From Streptomyces sp. BK340 (GTDB taxonomy: Bacteria > Actinomycetota > Actinomycetes > Streptomycetales > Streptomycetaceae), in assembly GCF_007827595.1 (NCBI RefSeq), contig NZ_VISR01000009.1, positions 1-64,000 of the forward strand: a DNA stretch of 64,000 nucleotides. The letters run 5' to 3'. The first letter of the stretch is position 1; each line of letters opens with the position of its first letter. Below, in pieces: positions 47,700-55,672 of the stretch. The notes under the pieces were generated by a model that was not told the origin of the DNA, ran no database searches, and saw nothing but the letters and a program-made list of their open reading frames with translations. The position numbers and the translations under genes are program-made.

Positions 47700-49046
47700 G
47701 TGGGCACCGAGACCGTGCGGACACAGGCGGCCGACGAGGCCGCGGGGCTGCGGCGCGAACAGCGCGGCTGGTACTTCTACGACTGGGCGTGCTCGGTCTA
47801 TTCGACGACCGTTCTGACTGTCTTCCTCGGCCCGTACCTCACCGCGGTGGCCGAGAAGGCGGCCGACGCCGACGGCTATGTGCATCCGCTGGGGATACCC
47901 GTCCGGGCGGGCTCCTTCTTCGCCTATTCGGTGTCCCTGTCGGTGATCGTGGCCGTCGTCCTGATGCCCCTGGTGGGCGCGGCGGCGGACCGTACCGGCC
48001 GGAAGAAGCCGCTGCTCGGGGCAGCCGCGTACACGGGGGCGGCGGCGACGACGGGCATGTTCTTCCTCGACGGCGACCGCTATCTGCTCGGCGGGGTGCT
48101 CCTCATCGTGGCGAACGCGGCACAGTCCGTCGGGATGATGCTCTACAACTCCTACCTGCCGCAGATCGCCCCGCCCGAGGAGCGCGACGCGATCTCCTCC
48201 CGGGGCTGGGCCTTCGGCTACGCGGCGGGCTCCCTGGTCCTCGTGGCCAACCTCGTCCTGTACTCGGCGCACGACTCCTTCGGCCTCTCCGAGACGGCCG
48301 CGGTCCGCATCTGTCTGGCCTCGGCCGGACTGTGGTGGGGTGTCTTCACGCTCGTACCGCTGAGCCGGCTGCGCGACCGGCACGCGCGCGTGGAACGTGC
48401 GACGGCCCCCGGGCTGCGGCAGCTCACGGCGACCGTCCGGGACATGCGCCGGCATCCGCTGACGCTCGGCTTCCTGCTCGCGTACCTCATCTACAACGAC
48501 GGCATCCAGACGGTGATCTCCCAGGCCTCGGTCTACGGCTCCGAGGAGCTGGGACTCGGGCAGTCGACGCTCATCGGTGCGGTACTGCTGGTGCAGGTGC
48601 TGGCTGTGGCGGGGGCGCTGACGATGGGGCGGCTGGCCCGGATCTACGGGGCGAAGCGGACGATCCTCGGCTCGTTGGTGGCCTGGACGGTCACCCTGGG
48701 GGCCGGCTACTTCCTGCCCGCCGGGGCGCCGGTCTGGTTCTTCGTGCTGGCGTCGGGTATCGGGCTGGTCCTCGGCGGCAGCCAGGCGCTGTCCCGGTCG
48801 CTGTTCTCGCATCTGGTGCCGCCGGGCAAGGAGGCCGAGTACTTCTCCGCGTACGAGATGAGCGACCGCGGGATGAGCTGGCTCGGGCCGCTGCTGTTCG
48901 GGGTGACCTACCAGCTGACCGGGAGCTATCGCTCCGCGATCATCTCGCTGGTGGCCTTCTTCGTCATCGGTTTCGTCCTGCTCGCGAGGGTTCCGGTCCG
49001 GCGGGCGATCGGCGAGGCGGGCAACCCGGTTCCGGAAAGGATCTAG
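47700..49046 (+). CDS. UMF1/Atg22-like MFS transporter
   Basis: This 448-residue MFS protein resembles the Atg22/UMF1 family of effluxers: WYFYDWACSVYSTTV at the start, then AAADRTGRKKPLLG in the loop and NSYLPQIAPPEERDAISSRGWAFGYAAG. About 11-12 membrane segments can be seen. Fungal Atg22 exports amino acids from the vacuole; bacterial members have no established substrate. The GTG at 47700 has GCGAGGGC upstream. It follows the phosphodiesterase gene by 61 bases on the same strand, and could be part of that unit. Confidence 0.9.
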   Translation: MGTETVRTQAADEAAGLRREQRGWYFYDWACSVYSTTVLTVFLGPYLTAVAEKAADADGYVHPLGIPVRAGSFFAYSVSLSVIVAVVLMPLVGAAADRTGRKKPLLGAAAYTGAAATTGMFFLDGDRYLLGGVLLIVANAAQSVGMMLYNSYLPQIAPPEERDAISSRGWAFGYAAGSLVLVANLVLYSAHDSFGLSETAAVRICLASAGLWWGVFTLVPLSRLRDRHARVERATAPGLRQLTATVRDMRRHPLTLGFLLAYLIYNDGIQTVISQASVYGSEELGLGQSTLIGAVLLVQVLAVAGALTMGRLARIYGAKRTILGSLVAWTVTLGAGYFLPAGAPVWFFVLASGIGLVLGGSQALSRSLFSHLVPPGKEAEYFSAYEMSDRGMSWLGPLLFGVTYQLTGSYRSAIISLVAFFVIGFVLLARVPVRRAIGEAGNPVPERI

Positions 49047-49143
49047 GAACGATTTAGCGCTCGACGCGAAAGGGCGGTAGTGTACGCGTTTGGCCTGCCA
49101 GGCGTACCGTTACTGCGCGTCAAAGATGCCGAAACGCTGGGTG

Positions 49144-49161
49144 ACATCTGCTAGCAGATGT
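49144..49161. promoter_or_regulatory. 18-base perfect palindrome upstream of rbpA
   Basis: ACATCTGCT / AGCAGATGT is an uninterrupted palindrome, flanked on both sides by GTG...GAC-type direct ends (GTGACATC ... GATGTGACA). It lies 76 bases upstream of the sigma-R -35 element and 164 bases before rbpA. No such operator is familiar to me. Function unknown; a dimeric regulator site is the simplest reading. Confidence 0.5.
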
Positions 49162-49236
49162 GACAAACCGGGCGCCTGTGGGTAGAACAAGGGGCGGCTA
49201 CGACGGCGACGCATGACCCGGAACGGGACTCGGAAC

Positions 49237-49263
49237 GGGAATCTTTACCGCCGACCGGACGTT
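49237..49263 (+). promoter_or_regulatory. sigma-R promoter of rbpA
   Basis: GGGAAT (49237-49242) and GTT (49261-49263) are separated by exactly 18 bases, a perfect match to the sigma-R consensus. In S. coelicolor rbpA is known to be induced by disulfide stress from a sigma-R promoter. The start codon is 61 bases downstream. Confidence 0.9.
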
Positions 49264-49324
49264 GACCGGATGACGACGACAGCGACACCTGTCCTGTGGG
49301 CGACAAGCCCGGGAGGCACGATTC

Positions 49325-49699
49325 ATGAGTGAGCGAGCTCTTCGCGGTACGCGCCTCGTAGTGACCAGCTACGAGACGGACCGCGGTATCGACCTGGCTC
49401 CGCGCCAGGCCGTGGAGTACGCATGTGAGAAGGGGCACCGCTTCGAGATGCCCTTCTCGGTCGAGGCGGAGATCCCGCCGGAGTGGGAGTGCAAGGTCTG
49501 TGGGGCCCAGGCACTCCTGGTGGACGGCGACGGCCCTGAGGAGAAGAAGGCCAAGCCCGCGCGTACCCATTGGGACATGTTGATGGAGCGGCGCACCCGT
49601 GAGGAGCTCGAAGAGGTCCTCGAGGAGCGTCTGGCGGTTCTGCGCTCGGGGGCGATGAACATCGCCGTTCACCCGCGAGACAGCCGCAAGAGCGCGTAA
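49325..49699 (+). CDS. rbpA: RNA polymerase-binding protein RbpA
   Basis: RbpA is an actinobacterial RNA polymerase partner that binds the principal sigma factor HrdB and promotes open-complex formation; in S. coelicolor it also gives basal rifampicin tolerance. The 124-residue protein has the zinc site Cys34, His38, Cys56 and Cys59 (CEKGH ... CKVC), a basic linker (EEKKAKPART) and the sigma-interacting C-terminal helices EELEEVLEERLAVLRSG. The ATG has a GGGAGG upstream. It is monocistronic, with a sigma-R promoter and a strong terminator at 49716-49757. Confidence 0.97.
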   Translation: MSERALRGTRLVVTSYETDRGIDLAPRQAVEYACEKGHRFEMPFSVEAEIPPEWECKVCGAQALLVDGDGPEEKKAKPARTHWDMLMERRTREELEEVLEERLAVLRSGAMNIAVHPRDSRKSA

Positions 49700-49715
49700 C
49701 GCGAGACACACGAGT

Positions 49716-49757
49716 AACCGCGGGCGCCGTACGTGAAGACGTACGGCGCCCGCGGTT
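49716..49757. terminator. strong terminator between rbpA and fxsA
   Basis: A perfect 19-base inverted repeat, AACCGCGGGCGCCGTACGT and its complement, closed by a GAAG loop. It follows the rbpA stop by 16 bases and also serves the convergent fxsA gene. Confidence 0.93.
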
Positions 49758-49816
49758 TCGTGCTGCCCCAGGAGCGCCGCACGGCCGGGCCCGGCTCAGC
49801 GGGTCACGAGCCCGGC

Positions 49817-50371
49817 TCAGCGGGTCAGGGGCGGCCACTGCTCCCCCGGCTCCCGGCCGGTGTCCTCCCTGATCACTTCACCCTGTACGACCTTGCCGTC
49901 GGGGCGGTGGATGCGGACCTGCTGGAAGGCGTCGCCCAGGGTGCCCGGGGCGGCCTTGCTCAGGCTCCGGTCGAGGGCACGCTCCGCGAAGCGGCTCACG
50001 GCCTTCTGGACGGGCGGGAGCAGCAGGAGCAGGCCGGCCGCGTCGGAGATCAGCCCAGGGATCATCAGCAGCAGGCCGCCGAGCATCATCAGGCCGTTGC
50101 CGCCACCGCGCGTCGGCGACCCGCCACGCTGCAGCGCCTCGTTGAGATTCCGGAAGGCCCGCCGCCCCGCCCGCTTGATGACCACGGCGCCGGCGACGAA
50201 GCCCGCCACCAGCAGCAGGAACACGGTGGGACCGCCCGCCGCACCGGCGACCTGCGTCAGCAGCCAGATCTCCAGCACCAGCCACACGGCGACGCCCAGC
50301 GGCAGATACCTGCGCAGCCGGGAACGCCGGGGCCGGGCGGTGGACGGAGAGGTGGAAACGCCAGTCGTCAT
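49817..50371 (-). CDS. fxsA: FxsA family membrane protein
   Basis: This 184-residue FxsA-family protein has three to four membrane segments (YLPLGVAVWLVLEIWLL, GPTVFLLLVAGFVAGA, LMMLGGLLLMIPGLISDAAGLLLLL). The conserved MIPG-SD-GLLLL motif is visible. E. coli FxsA suppresses F-plasmid exclusion of phage T7, but its cellular role is unknown. The ATG (MTTGVST) lies in good codon context. It converges on rbpA and precedes, in the opposite sense, the terminator at 49716-49757. Two direct copies of CCCGGCTCAGCGGGTCA lie near its 3' end. Confidence 0.9.
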   Translation of the reverse strand: MTTGVSTSPSTARPRRSRLRRYLPLGVAVWLVLEIWLLTQVAGAAGGPTVFLLLVAGFVAGAVVIKRAGRRAFRNLNEALQRGGSPTRGGGNGLMMLGGLLLMIPGLISDAAGLLLLLPPVQKAVSRFAERALDRSLSKAAPGTLGDAFQQVRIHRPDGKVVQGEVIREDTGREPGEQWPPLTR

Positions 50372-50448
50372 GCTCCCAGTGTGCCTGGGCGCGGCTCAGC
50401 GCGGGATAAGGGGACGACCGGCCCCAGCGGTGGAGCCGCGGAGCGGCC

Positions 50449-51243
50449 CTAGGCCTGCTTGTCCCTGCCCGTGAGCTTGCCGACGCGCTCACCGACGCCC
50501 CAGGCGGTGACCCGCCACAGCGCCTCCACGACGATGTTCCGGCTCATCTTGGAGTCGCCGAGTTCCCGCTCCACGAACGTGATGGGCACCTCGACGACGT
50601 GGTAGCCGGCCCTGACCGCACGCCGGGCCAGGTCGACCTGGAAGCAGTACCCCTGCGAGGCGACCTTGTCGAGCCCGAGCCCTTCGAGGGTCTCGCGGCG
50701 GAACGCGCGGTAGCCGCCGGTCACGTCGCGGATCGGTACGTCGAGCAGGAGGCGCGAGTAGGTGCTGCCACCGCGCGAGAGGAACTCCCTGGACTTGGGC
50801 CAGTTCACCACCCGGCCGCCGGGCACCCAGCGCGAGCCGAGCACCAGGTCGGCGCCCTTGAGGGCGGTGAGCAGCCGGGGCAGCTCCTCGGGCTGGTGGG
50901 AGCCGTCGGCGTCCATCTCGACCAGCACGCCGTAGCCGTGCTCCAGGCCCCAGCGGAAGCCCGCGAGGTAGGCGGCCCCCAGGCCCTCCTTGCCCTTGCG
51001 GTGCAGCACCTGGACGTGGTCGTCCTCGGCGGCCAGCTCGTCGGCCAGCTTGCCCGTGCCGTCGGGGCTGTTGTCGTCCGCCACCAGGACGTGCGCCTCG
51101 GGGACGGCCTTGCGTACCCGGCCGACGATGGTCTTGATGTTCTCCGCCTCGTTGTAGGTCGGAATGATCACCAAGGCCGTGCCGAGCGGACCGAACTGCC
51201 TCCCCTGGGCCTTGGCCGCGAGGGTCCCGTCGCCGTCGTTCAC
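50449..51243 (-). CDS. ppm1: polyprenyl-phosphate mannose synthase (GT2)
   Basis: This 264-residue GT2 enzyme transfers mannose from GDP-mannose to polyprenyl phosphate. The product is the donor for protein O-mannosylation by Pmt. In S. coelicolor Ppm1 is needed for phage phiC31 infection through cell-surface glycoproteins. Motifs: PTYNEAENI at the start, VADDNSPDGTG, the DXD-type EMDADGSHQPEELP and the QVDLARRAVRAGY segment. No C-terminal membrane domain is present, as in the streptomycete enzyme. The GTG (VNDGDG) with AAGGGG upstream is chosen; a 31-residue upstream extension has no ribosome site. Confidence 0.93.
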   Translation of the reverse strand: MNDGDGTLAAKAQGRQFGPLGTALVIIPTYNEAENIKTIVGRVRKAVPEAHVLVADDNSPDGTGKLADELAAEDDHVQVLHRKGKEGLGAAYLAGFRWGLEHGYGVLVEMDADGSHQPEELPRLLTALKGADLVLGSRWVPGGRVVNWPKSREFLSRGGSTYSRLLLDVPIRDVTGGYRAFRRETLEGLGLDKVASQGYCFQVDLARRAVRAGYHVVEVPITFVERELGDSKMSRNIVVEALWRVTAWGVGERVGKLTGRDKQA

Positions 51244-51778
51244 TGCTGCCCCTTCATGTCGTACGCAGGCGTCCACCATAGTGGCCGCGGCCTGGGATGA
51301 CGTTCCCTCTCGTTCGTACGCTGGTGTCGATTCCACAAGAGTGGGGTAAGAGCATACTTTTCGGTACCTGCGTGCCGCGACGGATGGGGGCCCGGCGCCC
51401 TTCGGGCCGACCTGGGCCCCGCTGGCTGCGGGACGACCGAAAGCCGTTGTCTACTGAGCGCCCGGGCCCCACCCGGGTCACACCTTGCCGACCGGCCGGA
51501 ACGTTCCCTCGTCGGCGCGGGCGCTGAGCCTGGCTCCCAGTGACGGTGCCCCGGTGCGGCACACCGTCCCTGACCCAGCGGCGCTGCGACGAGTGCGCGA
51601 ACACTCCCCGGTCGGGCGTCCGGTGGTGGACTCGGCCGAACCTACCGGCCCTCGGCCGCCGACTGTCAACAACCGTCTGACCTGCACCGATACCCACCCG
51701 ACCGCGGTGAACCCAGAGGATGCGCAGGTCGGGCGACGCCGCGACCGGGAACGATGACCACCGCGCCACCCCGGGAGA
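51244..51778. other. 535-base gene-poor region upstream of ppm1
   Basis: The region lies between ppm1 and the amidohydrolase gene, both on the minus strand, and must hold the ppm1 promoter. Two short open frames, 51297-51527 and 51485-51757, on the plus strand have weak starts and no recognisable composition, so I do not call them. No hairpin, repeat or operator stands out. Confidence 0.3.
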
Positions 51779-53380
51779 TCACTCGCCCGGCCGTACGAAC
51801 ACCGTCCGTCCGTCAACGACGGTGCGCAGGCAGACCGGCAGGTCACGGCCCGGTGTGAGGTCGGGCAGGCCGGGGGTGCCGGAGCGCGGGTCGGTGGACC
51901 AGCGGGCCACGCGGTCGTCGGGGGCCTGTACGACCAGTTCGTCGGTCCGCCAGACGGCGTAGTCGGCGGGTGCGCCGGGCACCAGGACGCCCGCGTCGTC
52001 GCGGCCGATGGCCCGCCAGCCGCCGCGCGTGTGCGCGGTGAACGCGGCCCGGACGGAGACGCGGTGCTCCGGGGTCCGGTGGAACGCGGCGGCACGCACC
52101 GTGCCCCAGGGGTCGAGCGGGGTGACCGGGCTGTCGGAGCCGAACGCGAGCGGCACACCGGCGCGCAGCAGGGCGGCGAACGGGTTGAGGGTGCGGGCCC
52201 GCTCGGCGCCGAGGCGGTGGGCGTACATGCCGCCCTCCCCGCCCCAGAGCGCGTCGAAGGCGGGCTGGACCGAGGCGATCAGACCCAGCTCGGCGAAGGA
52301 GGCGACGGTCTCGGGGGTGAGCATCTCGGCGTGCTCGACGCGGTGCCGGGCCGCGCGGACGCGGGCGAGGCCGACCTTCTCGGCGGCTGCCCGCATGCCT
52401 TCCACGACCGCGTCGACGGCGGCGTCCCCGATGGCGTGGAAGCCGGCCTGGAGCCCGGTCTCGGTACAGGCGACGACATGGGCGGCGACGGCGTCGGCGT
52501 CCAGGTAGGCGGTGCCGGTGTGGGCCGCGTCGGCGTAGGGCTGGTGCACGCAGGCCGTGTGCGAGCCGAGGGCGCCGTCCACGAAGAGGTCGCCCGCGGC
52601 GCCGTGGGCGCCCAGCGCGCGGGCCCGGTCGACGTCCTGTTCCGCCCAGTAGCCGATGACGCGCGGCCCCGGCACCTCGGCGGCGAGCGCGAGCAGGTCG
52701 GTGAAGTCGTCCTCGGAGGAGATCTTCGGGCCGCCGCACTCGTGCACGGAGCCGATGCCGAGGGATGCGGCGTGGGCGAGCGCGGTGCGCTGGGCCTCGG
52801 CGCGCTGGGCGGGAGTGATGGCGGCGAGGGCTGCCTCGCGCACGGCGTGGTGGTCGTCGGCGGTCAGCGGGCCGTCGGCCCGGCCGGGACCGGGCACGAG
52901 GTCGAGCAGTGCCGAGGTGACGACCGCCGAGTGGACGTCGATGCGCGAGAGGTACAGAGGGCGGCCGCCGGTGGCCGTGTCGAGCTCGGCGCGCGTCGGC
53001 GGGCGGCCGCCGGGCCAGCGGGCGGCGTCCCAGCCGTGGCCGAGCAGGACCCGGTCGTCGGGGCGGGCCGCGGCGAAGTCGCGGACGAGAGCGAGGGCCG
53101 CCTCCAGGGACGGGGCGTCGGACAGGTCCAGGCCGGTCAGGGCGAGACCCGTGGCGGTGGTGTGCACATGGGCGTCGGTGAACGCCGGGGTGACCAGGGC
53201 GCCGTCGAGGTCGACCACCTCATCCACGCCGTCGGCGAAGGCGTCGGCGGCGCCCTCGGAGCCGACCCAGGCGACCTGGCCGCGCTCCACCACCATCGCG
53301 GTGGCGAAGGGGTCTGCGGGGCTGTGGACCTCTCCGCGGCGCAGGAGGACGGTCTTGGGGTCGGCGGACTGCTCGCTCAT
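51779..53380 (-). CDS. amidohydrolase (YtcJ-like)
   Basis: This 533-residue metal-dependent amidohydrolase starts at an ATG (MSEQSADP). It has the beta-barrel metal site motif DAHVHTT and a carbamylated-lysine-like or second His region at HECGG. YtcJ-type proteins of this layout, with AHVHTTATGLALTG-like and GSDSPVTPLDPWG motifs, act on cyclic amides or formimidates, but the substrate is unclear. No signal peptide is present. It is next to the Lrp regulator (53 bases upstream), and the order Lrp-amidohydrolase could form an operon. Confidence 0.85.
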   Translation of the reverse strand: MSEQSADPKTVLLRRGEVHSPADPFATAMVVERGQVAWVGSEGAADAFADGVDEVVDLDGALVTPAFTDAHVHTTATGLALTGLDLSDAPSLEAALALVRDFAAARPDDRVLLGHGWDAARWPGGRPPTRAELDTATGGRPLYLSRIDVHSAVVTSALLDLVPGPGRADGPLTADDHHAVREAALAAITPAQRAEAQRTALAHAASLGIGSVHECGGPKISSEDDFTDLLALAAEVPGPRVIGYWAEQDVDRARALGAHGAAGDLFVDGALGSHTACVHQPYADAAHTGTAYLDADAVAAHVVACTETGLQAGFHAIGDAAVDAVVEGMRAAAEKVGLARVRAARHRVEHAEMLTPETVASFAELGLIASVQPAFDALWGGEGGMYAHRLGAERARTLNPFAALLRAGVPLAFGSDSPVTPLDPWGTVRAAAFHRTPEHRVSVRAAFTAHTRGGWRAIGRDDAGVLVPGAPADYAVWRTDELVVQAPDDRVARWSTDPRSGTPGLPDLTPGRDLPVCLRTVVDGRTVFVRPGE

Positions 53381-53432
53381 GCCCCACAGTCTCTCGCGTA
53401 CGCAGGAGAGCGGGGGCACCGGGGCGGGCGGT

Positions 53433-53873
53433 TCAGATCTTCGGGGGACGCGCTTCGTAGGGGGTGGACAGCACGACGGTGGTGCGGGTGGAGACGCCGG
53501 CCAGGGTGCGGACCCGGGCGAGCAGCTCCTCCAGTTCGTGCGGGGTGGCCACGCGCACCTTGAGGATGTAGTTCTCGTCGCCGGCGACGCTGTGGCAGGC
53601 CTCGATCTCGGGGACGCCGGCCAGGCGGTCCGAGATGTCGTCCGGGGCGCTGGGGTCGAAGGGTTTCACCGAGATGAACGCCGTCATGGGCAGCCCGACG
53701 GCCTCAGGGTCGACCACCGCGGCATAGCCGCGGATGACACCACGCTGTTCGAGCCGGCGCACCCGCTGGTGCACCGCCGACGTGGACAGGCCCGTGGCCT
53801 TGCCCAGGTCGGTGTAGCTCATCCGCCCGTCCTTGACGAGCAGCTGCACGATCTGACGGTCCAGCTCCTCCAT
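53433..53873 (-). CDS. Lrp/AsnC family transcriptional regulator
   Basis: This 146-residue regulator has the N-terminal HTH (MEELDRQIVQLLVKDGRMSY, LGKATGLSTSAVHQRV) and a C-terminal RAM ligand domain (VRVATPHELEELLARVRT). It is of the size of global Lrp/AsnC proteins that sense amino acids. The ATG is chosen because the HTH starts immediately; a much longer in-frame reading upstream is not protein-like. It is divergent from the conserved small gene at 54108 and sits before the amidohydrolase gene on the same strand. Confidence 0.92.
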   Translation of the reverse strand: MEELDRQIVQLLVKDGRMSYTDLGKATGLSTSAVHQRVRRLEQRGVIRGYAAVVDPEAVGLPMTAFISVKPFDPSAPDDISDRLAGVPEIEACHSVAGDENYILKVRVATPHELEELLARVRTLAGVSTRTTVVLSTPYEARPPKI

Positions 53874-54107
53874 GGCGCCAAAACCTACAGTGCCGTTGAT
53901 CTCCTCGGATAGCTCAGCAACGCAGGTCACACCCGCTCCGGCACAAAAAGGACCGCAGCGGGCACCTGCGCACGGCATGTGACGAACGCCACAGCGCTCG
54001 AACCAGCTCCGTGATGTTCTCGTGATTACCGCCGAGAGCGGACGGGAAGTGCTTGCTGTGGTCGAGGCCGCAGTGCCTTCACGGCCCACCTTTAGGGGGA
54101 GAAACCC

Positions 54108-54545
54108 ATGCAGAGTCTCAAGCGCCCTGGTCGTTCCGCGTCCAAGCGGCAGCAGCCGGTGGTCGAGCCCGAGCCGGAGGGTGTCGAACCCGACGCCCTC
54201 GAGGCCGATGAGCTCGACGCCTACGACACCTTCGAGATGTACCGGGTGATCTGCCCGGACTGCGCACAGCCGATCGCGCTGCTGGCGGACGAGGAGATCC
54301 TGCCGGAGCACGCGCTGTGCGCCTCGCCGTGGAACCCGTTCGGGCTCACGGTCTGCGCGGGCACGGGCCGCGCGGCGGCCGACGCCCGCCCCGCGGACGA
54401 GTCCTTCGAGCCGCAGGAGCAGGACATGGCCCTGCTGCTCACGCTCCCCCAGGGTCTGGACTGGCGGACGCAGCCCTTCTCGCACGTCGGTGGCCCGGGC
54501 TCGCGCCCGATGCGCGTACCGGAGATGCGCCGCCAGGCCGCCTGA
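54108..54545 (+). CDS. conserved hypothetical protein with zinc-ribbon-like CxxC
   Basis: This 145-residue protein has an acidic, charged N-terminal part and a central CPDCAQP segment followed by further Cys residues at LCASP and VCAGT. Four cysteines in total could form a metal site. The C-terminal part is variable. AGGGGGAGAAACCC gives a strong ribosome site. I recall this as a streptomycete-conserved gene of unknown role. It is divergent from the Lrp regulator and may be controlled by it. Confidence 0.8.
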   Translation: MQSLKRPGRSASKRQQPVVEPEPEGVEPDALEADELDAYDTFEMYRVICPDCAQPIALLADEEILPEHALCASPWNPFGLTVCAGTGRAAADARPADESFEPQEQDMALLLTLPQGLDWRTQPFSHVGGPGSRPMRVPEMRRQAA

Positions 54546-54566
54546 GTCCCCGCGGACCGGCCCGGC

Positions 54567-55661
54567 TCAGTCCCAGTAGCTGCCCTGCACCATGGCGCGC
54601 AGACTGCCGTGGTGCAGGATCAGCGTGTCCGGGTCCGCCGGCACGGCGTTCTCTTTGAAGTACACCTGGCGGTAGGCGACGCGCAGCATCACGATCGCGT
54701 GCCGCAGGGCCGCGTAGAGGGTGTAGAACTCCATGTCCCGCGGGGTGTGACCGGTCAGTCCGGTGTAGCGGGCCTCGACGCGGTCGCGGCGCAGGAAGTC
54801 GGGCAGTCCGCGCTGTCCGGAGGCGACCGCCAGGTCGTGGAAGAAGCGGTGCAGGTAGACGGTCCAGCCGAGGTCCACCTCGCGCGGGGCGAGGGCGGCC
54901 ATCTCCCAGTCGAGGACGGCGACGGGGTCGAAGCCGTCGTAGACGACGTTCCCGATCCGGGCGTCGCCCCAGTTGAGGACCGGTGTGCCGGGCTCGCGCG
55001 GCCACAGCTGCTCCAGCCGGTCGAACGCGGCCTCGATCAGCGGTGAGCGGGCGAGCCCGTCGGTCACCCAGGAGTAGTAGGCCCGTTGGGCCGTCACATG
55101 CCGGCGCAGGGCGTCGCCTTCGCCCGGCACGGCGAGGAACCCGGCTTCACGCAAGGGGATCTGGTCGTGCAGCCGGGCGAGCAGAGCGACGGTGGCGGCC
55201 TCCAGATGCTCGCGCTCCGCGTCGCTCGCCGCGTGCAGCCAACTGCCCTCGTACGTGTACGGCATGACGTCCGGCGGCACCCGTCCGGCCACCCTTTCCA
55301 TGACGAAGAACGGCGCCCCGAGCGGCTCCGGGTCCTCCTCCAGCCAGAGCACCCGGGGCACCGCGACGTCGGTGCGGTCGGCGACGAGCTTCAGGGTGCG
55401 GTACTGGCGGGCCATGTCGTACTGAGGGAAGACGGTGTACGCCGCCGGGTCCGCCGCGAGCCGCAACGCGCAGGAACGCAGGGGTGGCCGGGGGTGCTCG
55501 ATGTCGAAGAGCAGGGTCTCGCTGGACATCCCGTTGGAGGCCGGGACGGTGACTCCGACGGCCTTGGCCCCGGGCAGCCGGGTACCGAGCCAGGCCGTGA
55601 GGCGCCGGGTGAGCTCCTCGGGGTCGCGGGTGCTGGTGCGCGGACGCGGTGCCGTGGCCAT
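54567..55661 (-). CDS. aminoglycoside-phosphotransferase-like (ACAD10-type) kinase
   Basis: This 364-residue APH/ChoK-fold kinase has the catalytic loop NWGDARIGNVVYDG and the metal-binding loop AVLDWEMAALAP. The ACAD10/APH subfamily phosphorylates 4-hydroxyacyl-CoA-type or related small molecules rather than antibiotics. FFVMERVAGRVPPDVM is the lobe hinge. The ATG has GGGAGGGCGAG upstream. It is transcribed 11 bases after the lipocalin-like gene, so the two form an operon. I see no reason to call it a resistance gene. Confidence 0.87.
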   Translation of the reverse strand: MATAPRPRTSTRDPEELTRRLTAWLGTRLPGAKAVGVTVPASNGMSSETLLFDIEHPRPPLRSCALRLAADPAAYTVFPQYDMARQYRTLKLVADRTDVAVPRVLWLEEDPEPLGAPFFVMERVAGRVPPDVMPYTYEGSWLHAASDAEREHLEAATVALLARLHDQIPLREAGFLAVPGEGDALRRHVTAQRAYYSWVTDGLARSPLIEAAFDRLEQLWPREPGTPVLNWGDARIGNVVYDGFDPVAVLDWEMAALAPREVDLGWTVYLHRFFHDLAVASGQRGLPDFLRRDRVEARYTGLTGHTPRDMEFYTLYAALRHAIVMLRVAYRQVYFKENAVPADPDTLILHHGSLRAMVQGSYWD

Positions 55662-55672
55662 CTCGCCCTCCC

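Noticed and set aside
51297-51527. Possible leader peptide or small gene on the plus strand
   Set aside because: The start has no proper ribosome site and the sequence is Arg/Pro-rich as in random GC-rich frames; nothing lies downstream on that strand.
54567-55661. Antibiotic resistance by an aminoglycoside phosphotransferase
   Set aside because: The fold is shared, but sequence features and neighbours fit the ACAD10-type metabolic kinases, not known resistance enzymes.
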